Positions 59,461-64,000 of a DNA stretch of 64,000 bases are shown one piece after another. Position numbers and translations under genes: made by a program. The stretch is from Flaviflagellibacter deserti. GTDB taxonomy: Bacteria; Pseudomonadota; Alphaproteobacteria; Rhizobiales; Methylopilaceae. The stretch spans positions 558,001 through 622,000 of the forward strand of contig NZ_JBHSJF010000006.1 in NCBI RefSeq assembly GCF_042652085.1, given 5' to 3'. Position 1 is the stretch's first letter. Every line of letters starts with the position of its first letter. The notes below the pieces were generated by a model that made no database searches, had not been told where the DNA came from, and saw nothing but the letters and a program-made list of their open reading frames with translations.

Positions 59461-60771
59461 ATGAGCGACGGGATCGAGAACGGCAAGGGCATTACGAGGC
59501 GCGGACTGATCGGGACGGCTTCGACTGCGGCCTTGCTCGCAGCGGCCAAGACCGCGTTGCCGTTCGGAGCCAGCATCGCTCACGCGGCTGGCCCGGAAAC
59601 GACCGAGGCCGTGCTCGGCTTCATCGCATTGACTGACGCCGCTCCGCTGATCGTCGCGAAGGAAAAGGGTCTGTTCGCGAAATACGGCATGCCCGATGTC
59701 GAAGTGGTCAAGCAGGCGTCGTGGGGCACGACGCGTGACAACCTCGTCCTCGGCTCGCAAGGGTCCGGTATCGACGGCGCGCATATCCTGACGCCGATGC
59801 CGTATCTGATCTCAGCCGGCAAGGTGACGCAGAACAACGTGCCGCTGCCGATGTACATCCTGGCGCGGCTGAACCTCGACTCCCAGGGAATTTCTGTCGC
59901 CAAGGAATACGAGGGCCTGAAGGTCGGCGTCGATTCCTCGGTCCTGAAGGAGGCCTTTGCCAAGAAGAAGGCGGCCGGCACTCCGGCCAAGGTCGCTATG
60001 ACCTTCCCGGGCGGCACCCACGATCTGTGGCTCCGCTATTGGCTTGCCGCCGGCGGCATCGATCCGGATTCCGATGTCGAGACCATCGTCGTTCCGCCGC
60101 CCCAGATGGTGGCGAACATGAAGGTCGGCACGATGGACGCTTTCTGCGTCGGCGAGCCGTGGAACGAGCAGCTGATCCATCAGGGCATCGGCTACACCGC
60201 CTGCAACACCGCCGAGATCTGGAACCGGCACCCCGAGAAGAGCTTCGCCATGCGGGCGGACTGGGTGGACAAGAACCCCAACGCCACCAAGGCGCTGCTG
60301 ATGGCCGTGCAGGAAGCCCAGATCTGGTGCGACGACATGGCGAACAAGGACGAGATGGCTGACATCGTCGGCAAGCGCGCTTGGTTCAACGTTCCGAAGA
60401 AGGACATCATCGAGCGCATCAAGGGCAATTACGACTACGGCAATGGCCGGGTCGAGGCGAACAGCCCGCACTTCATGAAGTTCTGGCGCGATCACACCTC
60501 CTATCCGTTCCAGAGCCACGACGCATGGTTCCTCACGGAAGACATCCGCTGGGGCAAGTTCGCAGTCGACACCGACGTCAAGAGCATGGTCGCCAAGGTC
60601 AACCGCGAGGATCTGTGGCGTGAGGCGGCCAAGGCGATCAGCGCCAAGGCCGAGGACATCCCGGCCTCGACATCGCGCGGCAAGGAAACCTTCTTCGACG
60701 GCAAGGTCTTCGATCCCGACAAGCCGGCAGACTATCTCGCCAGCCTCACCATCAAGCGCGCCGCGGCTTGA
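59461..60771 (+). CDS. nrtA: Nitrate ABC transporter substrate-binding protein
   Basis: Periplasmic nitrate/nitrite receptor. The 436-residue protein starts with a Tat-type signal (TRRGLIGTASTAALLAAAKT, cleaved near AHA-A at about residue 41). The binding domain has TFPGGTHDLWLRYWLAAGGI and PPPQMVANMKVGTMDAFCVG, characteristic of the NrtA/CmpA family. ATG 59461 follows GAAAGGACGGGC; the longer upstream frame runs through the leader terminator and is not used. First gene of nrtA-nrtB-nrtC-globin. Confidence 0.95.
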   Translation: MSDGIENGKGITRRGLIGTASTAALLAAAKTALPFGASIAHAAGPETTEAVLGFIALTDAAPLIVAKEKGLFAKYGMPDVEVVKQASWGTTRDNLVLGSQGSGIDGAHILTPMPYLISAGKVTQNNVPLPMYILARLNLDSQGISVAKEYEGLKVGVDSSVLKEAFAKKKAAGTPAKVAMTFPGGTHDLWLRYWLAAGGIDPDSDVETIVVPPPQMVANMKVGTMDAFCVGEPWNEQLIHQGIGYTACNTAEIWNRHPEKSFAMRADWVDKNPNATKALLMAVQEAQIWCDDMANKDEMADIVGKRAWFNVPKKDIIERIKGNYDYGNGRVEANSPHFMKFWRDHTSYPFQSHDAWFLTEDIRWGKFAVDTDVKSMVAKVNREDLWREAAKAISAKAEDIPASTSRGKETFFDGKVFDPDKPADYLASLTIKRAAA

Positions 60772-60794
60772 CCGCCCGACAAGGAGGAGAGGCC

Positions 60795-61694
60795 ATGAGC
60801 CTGCCCGCAATCGAGACCGAAACGAAAGTCCACCGGCTGCCCGGCGCGGCGAAGGTGCTGGCCCTGCCGGCGCCGTCTTCCGCCGCCGCCCTGCAGTCGC
60901 GGGTCATGCCGCTCCTCCGCGCCTTGGCGACACGCATCGTGCCGCCGCTCGTGACGCTCGCAGCATTGCTGCTCATCTGGGAATTGCTGTGCAGCAGGAC
61001 CGGCTCGAGCCTGCCACCGCCGTCGCAGGTCATCAACGACAGCTGGGAACTCATCATCGACCCGTTTTATGACCGGGGCGGCCTCGACAAGGGGCTCTTC
61101 TGGCACCTGTTCGCCAGTCTCAAGCGCGTCATGCTCGGCTACGCGATCGCGGCGGTCATTGGTGTCGCCCTTGGTACGCTGATCGGCCAGTCGACCTGGG
61201 CGATGCGCGGTCTCGACCCGATCTTCCAGGTGCTTCGCACCGTGCCGCCGCTTGCCTGGCTGCCGCTGTCGCTGGCCGCTTTCCGCGACGGCGAACCTTC
61301 GGCGATCTTCGTGATTTTCGTGACGGCAGTCTGGCCGATCGTCATCAACACGGCCGTTGGCATCCGCAACATCCCGCAGGATTACCGCAACGTCGCCCGC
61401 GTGCTGCGGCTGAACCCGGCTGAATACGCGATCAAGATCATGATCCCGGCGGCCGCACCGTACATCTTCACCGGCCTCAAGATCGGCATCGGCCTCAGCT
61501 GGCTCGCGATCGTCGCGGCCGAGATGCTGATCGGCGGCGTCGGCATCGGCTTCTTCATCTGGGACGCTTGGAACTCGTCGCTGATCAGCGACATCATCGT
61601 CGCGCTGACCTATGTCGGCATCGTCGGCTTCCTCCTCGACCGTCTCGTCGCTCTCGTCGCCCACGCGGTCACCCGCGGTACTGCGAACTCCTGA
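60795..61694 (+). CDS. nrtB: Nitrate ABC transporter permease
   Basis: Inner-membrane channel of the nitrate importer. The 299-residue protein has an N-terminal hydrophilic stretch (about 1-40) then six helices. The EAA loop that contacts the ATPase reads VLRLNPAEYAIKIMIPAAAP. It belongs to the SsuC/TauC/NtrB permease group. AAGGAGGAGAGGCC precedes ATG 60795. It is 23 bases behind nrtA and 11 bases before the ATPase gene. Confidence 0.94.
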   Translation: MSLPAIETETKVHRLPGAAKVLALPAPSSAAALQSRVMPLLRALATRIVPPLVTLAALLLIWELLCSRTGSSLPPPSQVINDSWELIIDPFYDRGGLDKGLFWHLFASLKRVMLGYAIAAVIGVALGTLIGQSTWAMRGLDPIFQVLRTVPPLAWLPLSLAAFRDGEPSAIFVIFVTAVWPIVINTAVGIRNIPQDYRNVARVLRLNPAEYAIKIMIPAAAPYIFTGLKIGIGLSWLAIVAAEMLIGGVGIGFFIWDAWNSSLISDIIVALTYVGIVGFLLDRLVALVAHAVTRGTANS

Positions 61695-61705
61695 GGAGAA
61701 CCGTC

Positions 61706-62503
61706 ATGGCGAAACCTTATCTCTCGCTCGAATCCGTCGGCAAAAGCTTCTCTCGCGGTGCGGCATCCACCGAGGTGCTGAAGGAGATCGACCTCAAGGT
61801 CGAGCGCGGCGAGTTCATCTCGATCATCGGCCATTCCGGCTGCGGGAAGTCGACGCTGCTCAACATCGTCGCCGGCCTGACGGATGCCACGACCGGCGTC
61901 GTCCTGCTGGAGGACAAGGAGGTCAACGACCCCGGACCAGACCGGGCGGTGGTCTTCCAGAACCATTCCCTGCTGCCGTGGCTGACGGTCTACGAGAACG
62001 TCTCGCTCGCGGTCGACAAGGTCTCCCGCAAGACGCGGTCCAAGGCGGAGCGCCATGCCTGGACCATGCACAATCTCGATCTGGTGCAAATGGCGCATGC
62101 CAAGGACAAAAGGCCGTCCGAAATCTCCGGCGGCATGAAGCAGCGCGTCGGTATCGCCCGCGCTCTCGCGATGGAGCCGAAGGTGCTTCTGCTCGACGAG
62201 CCGTTCGGAGCGCTCGACGCACTCACCAGGGCACATCTGCAGGACTCCGTCATGCAGATCCATGCGACGCTCGGCAACACCGTGATGATGATCACCCATG
62301 ACGTCGACGAGGCGGTGCTTCTGTCCGACCGCATCGTGATGATGACGAACGGCCCGTCGGCGCGGATCGGCGAGATTCTCGACGTGCCGCTGGCGCGTCC
62401 ACGCAAGCGGCTCGAACTGGTGTCAGACGCGGCGTACATCCGCTGCCGCCAGGCTGTCCTGAAGTTCCTCTACGAGCGCCACCGTTTCGTCGAGGCGGCG
62501 TGA
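61706..62503 (+). CDS. nrtC: Nitrate ABC transporter ATP-binding protein
   Basis: Energises nitrate import. The 265-residue single ABC domain has Walker A GHSGCGKST (about 43-51), the Q-loop VVFQNHSLLPW, signature SEISGGMKQRVGIARALA and Walker B VLLLDEPFGALD. No NrtA-like regulatory domain is fused, so structurally it resembles cyanobacterial NrtD; nrtC is the usual rhizobial name. GGAGAACCGTC lies before the ATG. Its stop overlaps the globin ATG by one base. Confidence 0.94.
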   Translation: MAKPYLSLESVGKSFSRGAASTEVLKEIDLKVERGEFISIIGHSGCGKSTLLNIVAGLTDATTGVVLLEDKEVNDPGPDRAVVFQNHSLLPWLTVYENVSLAVDKVSRKTRSKAERHAWTMHNLDLVQMAHAKDKRPSEISGGMKQRVGIARALAMEPKVLLLDEPFGALDALTRAHLQDSVMQIHATLGNTVMMITHDVDEAVLLSDRIVMMTNGPSARIGEILDVPLARPRKRLELVSDAAYIRCRQAVLKFLYERHRFVEAA

Positions 62504-62931
62504 TGGATGACCGTCACATCGCGCTCGTCCAGGAGAGCTTCCGGAAGGTTGCCCCGATTTCGGATGTCGCCGCCGATCTGTTCTACGGCCGCCTGTTCGA
62601 GGCGGCTCCGCATCTGCGGGGGCTGTTCCCCGAGGATATGAGCGAGCAGAAGCGCAAGCTGATGATGATGCTTGCGACAGCCGTGAACGGCCTGACCAAG
62701 CTCGAAACGATTGCGCCAGCCGTCGCGGCACTGGCGGTGCGGCACAACGATTACGGCGTCAAGCCGGAGCATTACGAGCCAGTCGGCGCGTCATTGATCT
62801 GGACGCTGGAGCAGGGGCTCGGGGACGGCTTCACGCCGGATGTGCGCGAAGCCTGGGTCGAGACCTACACCTTTCTCGCGGGCTTCATGAAGGACGCCGC
62901 CGCCTCCGCCGAGAAGGCGCGGGCGTCATGA
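62503..62931 (+). CDS. Single-domain haemoglobin in the nitrate operon
   Basis: A 142-residue globin equivalent to the haem domain of flavohaemoglobin Hmp, without a reductase half. Key positions are present: Tyr28 (LFYGRLF, B10), Phe42 (GLFPED, CD1), Gln49 (E7 region) and proximal His81 (AVRHNDYGVKPEHYEPVG). In Bradyrhizobium a homologous gene (bjgb) lies in the nitrate operon and protects against nitric oxide made during nitrate reduction; the same role is inferred here. It starts on the nrtC stop (TGATG) and overlaps the next gene by four bases. Confidence 0.92.
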   Translation: MDDRHIALVQESFRKVAPISDVAADLFYGRLFEAAPHLRGLFPEDMSEQKRKLMMMLATAVNGLTKLETIAPAVAALAVRHNDYGVKPEHYEPVGASLIWTLEQGLGDGFTPDVREAWVETYTFLAGFMKDAAASAEKARAS

Positions 62932-64000
62932 AGGACCGGCTCGTCGTCATTGGAAACGGCATGGCCGGTATCCGCGCGGTGGAGGAGATGCTGGCGCGCG
63001 CTCCGGGCCGCTTCGACATCACCGTGTTCGGCGCAGAGCCGCATTTCGCCTATAACAGGATCATGCTCTCGCCGGTCCTGGCCGGCGAGAAGAGCTTCGA
63101 CGACATCGTCTCGCATGGCGCCGATTGGTACGCGGAGGCGGGCGTCGAGCTTCGCCGTTCGGCTCCGGTCTCGGGGATCGACCCCGCGGCGCGTGAAGTA
63201 ATGACGAGCGCTGGCGAGCGCATCTCCTATGACAAACTGATCCTCGCCACCGGCTCGCATCCGATCATGCTGCCCCTGCCGGGAGCCGAGCTCGACGGTG
63301 TCGTGAGCTTTCGCGACGCATTCGACGTCGACCGGATGGTCGTGGCGGCCGGCCGCGGCGGCCGTGCGGTGGTTATCGGCGGCGGCCTGCTTGGACTTGA
63401 AGCGGCCAATGGTCTGTTGGCGCGCGGGATGAAGGTCACGGTCGTCCACCTGATGCCCGGCCTGATGGAACGCCAGCTCGACGTCGAGGCCGGGCGGATG
63501 CTCCGGCGCGAGCTGGAAGGGCGCGGGATCGAGGTTGTCACCGGCGCGGTGACGGAAGCCATTCTTGGCACCGACCGCGTGACCGGGGTGAAGCTGAAAC
63601 TCGGACCGGAGATCGAGGCCGATCTCGTAGTGATGGCGGTTGGCGTTCGGCCGAACGCGGATCTGGCGCGCAGCGCGGGTCTCGTCGTCGATCGCGGCGT
63701 GGTCGTCGACGACGAGATGCGGACTAGCGATCCGCATATCTTCGCGGTCGGCGAATGCGTCCAGCATCGCGGCTCCTGTTACGGGCTCGTCGCTCCGCTC
63801 TACGACATGGCGGCGGTATTGGCCAGGACGCTAGTGGGCGCGGGCGGTTCCTACGTTCCCGCGGCGACGGCCACGCGGCTGAAGGTGACCGGCATCGATT
63901 TGTTCTCGGCCGGCGATTTCGCGCCCGCCGAAGACCGCGAGGATGTCGTGCTGCGCGATCCCGGCCGTGGCGTCTATCGGCGACTCGTACTGAAGGACGA
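62928..64000 (+). CDS. FAD/NAD(P)H oxidoreductase, NirB N-terminus or Flp type, 3' end missing
   Basis: The frame is open from ATG 62928 to the window edge (357 residues seen). It shows two Rossmann motifs, VVIGNGMAGIRAVEEML at the start and VVIGGGLLGLEAANGLLARG in the middle, and segments typical of nitrite reductase NirB: EPHFAYNRIMLSPVLAGEK, DPHIFAVGECVQHRG and LKVTGIDLFSAGDF. The same pattern fits Flp, the shorter flavoprotein that serves haemoglobin and nitrate reductase in Bradyrhizobium. Which it is depends on the length beyond the window. Its ATG overlaps the globin stop (ATGA). Confidence 0.9.
   Translation, partial: MKDRLVVIGNGMAGIRAVEEMLARAPGRFDITVFGAEPHFAYNRIMLSPVLAGEKSFDDIVSHGADWYAEAGVELRRSAPVSGIDPAAREVMTSAGERISYDKLILATGSHPIMLPLPGAELDGVVSFRDAFDVDRMVVAAGRGGRAVVIGGGLLGLEAANGLLARGMKVTVVHLMPGLMERQLDVEAGRMLRRELEGRGIEVVTGAVTEAILGTDRVTGVKLKLGPEIEADLVVMAVGVRPNADLARSAGLVVDRGVVVDDEMRTSDPHIFAVGECVQHRGSCYGLVAPLYDMAAVLARTLVGAGGSYVPAATATRLKVTGIDLFSAGDFAPAEDREDVVLRDPGRGVYRRLVLKD

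Overview
The window reads as a stretch of chromosome from a high-GC alphaproteobacterium, most probably of the order Hyphomicrobiales (Rhizobiales). The main reasons are gene order and family content: serS-surE-pcm; glnB-glnA; tig-clpP-clpX-lon-hup; a complete 14-gene nuoA-N cluster followed directly by birA, an RNase J gene and a DUF1467 gene; and a NasT/NasS nitrate system of the rhizobial/Paracoccus type. The genus cannot be fixed from the sequence. I see no rRNA operon, prophage, insertion sequence or CRISPR array. Almost everything is ordinary chromosomal backbone plus a nitrate-assimilation locus cut by the right edge.

Layout. 1-4.7 kb: the end of serS, a palindromic intergenic repeat, surE, pcm, a secreted protein, a DUF3597 protein, a SufA-type Fe-S protein and a TfoX-like protein. 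4.7-12.7 kb: a GGDEF protein, a DEAD-box helicase, a proline/alanine-rich membrane protein, an aldo-keto reductase, a secreted protein and parE. 12.6-13.2 kb: a 550-base gap that appears to hold a small, complete minus-strand transcription unit (promoter, 15-codon ORF, terminator). 13.2-17.4 kb: a Tat-exported PhoX-type phosphatase, a 51-residue membrane protein, glnA and glnB, with a sigma54 promoter before glnB. 17.6-24.9 kb: a VOC protein, the bifunctional NAD(P)HX repair enzyme, a copper-less SufI-like protein, a TetR/MFS pair, a molybdenum oxidoreductase with its own flavin reductase, and a DUF1993 protein. 25-32.2 kb: the protein quality-control cluster tig-clpP-clpX-lon-hup with tRNA-Leu, tRNA-Val and tRNA-Asp. 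32.2-37.6 kb: small membrane proteins, aquaporin, NDH-2, a DUF2946/PepSY pair and a DUF2188 protein. 37.8-55.2 kb: nuoABCDEFGHIJKLMN-birA-rnj-DUF1467. 55.6-64 kb: a PilZ protein, an Hmp-type reductase fused to a PAS domain, nasT-nasS, an attenuated leader, nrtA-nrtB-nrtC, a single-domain haemoglobin and the start of a NirB/Flp-type flavoprotein.

How the parts connect. Three candidate sigma54 promoters (before glnB, nasT and nrtA) tie PII/glutamine synthetase and nitrate assimilation to NtrC control. The nrtA leader carries a stem-loop with an ANTAR-type hexaloop followed by a strong intrinsic terminator, so NasT, the ANTAR protein encoded just upstream, can be expected to antiterminate it, with NasS as the nitrate-sensing partner. 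The haemoglobin inside the nitrate operon and the reductase-PAS fusion beside nasT together look like flavohaemoglobin parts carried by separate genes, plausibly for nitric oxide produced during nitrate reduction.

The observations most worth a second look are the reductase-PAS fusion beside a nitrate operon that carries a lone globin, the ANTAR-type nas leader, the orphan minus-strand transcription unit between parE and phoX, the structured gap after the DUF1467 gene, the His-rich insert in NuoL, and the SufI-like protein that has lost all obvious copper ligands.
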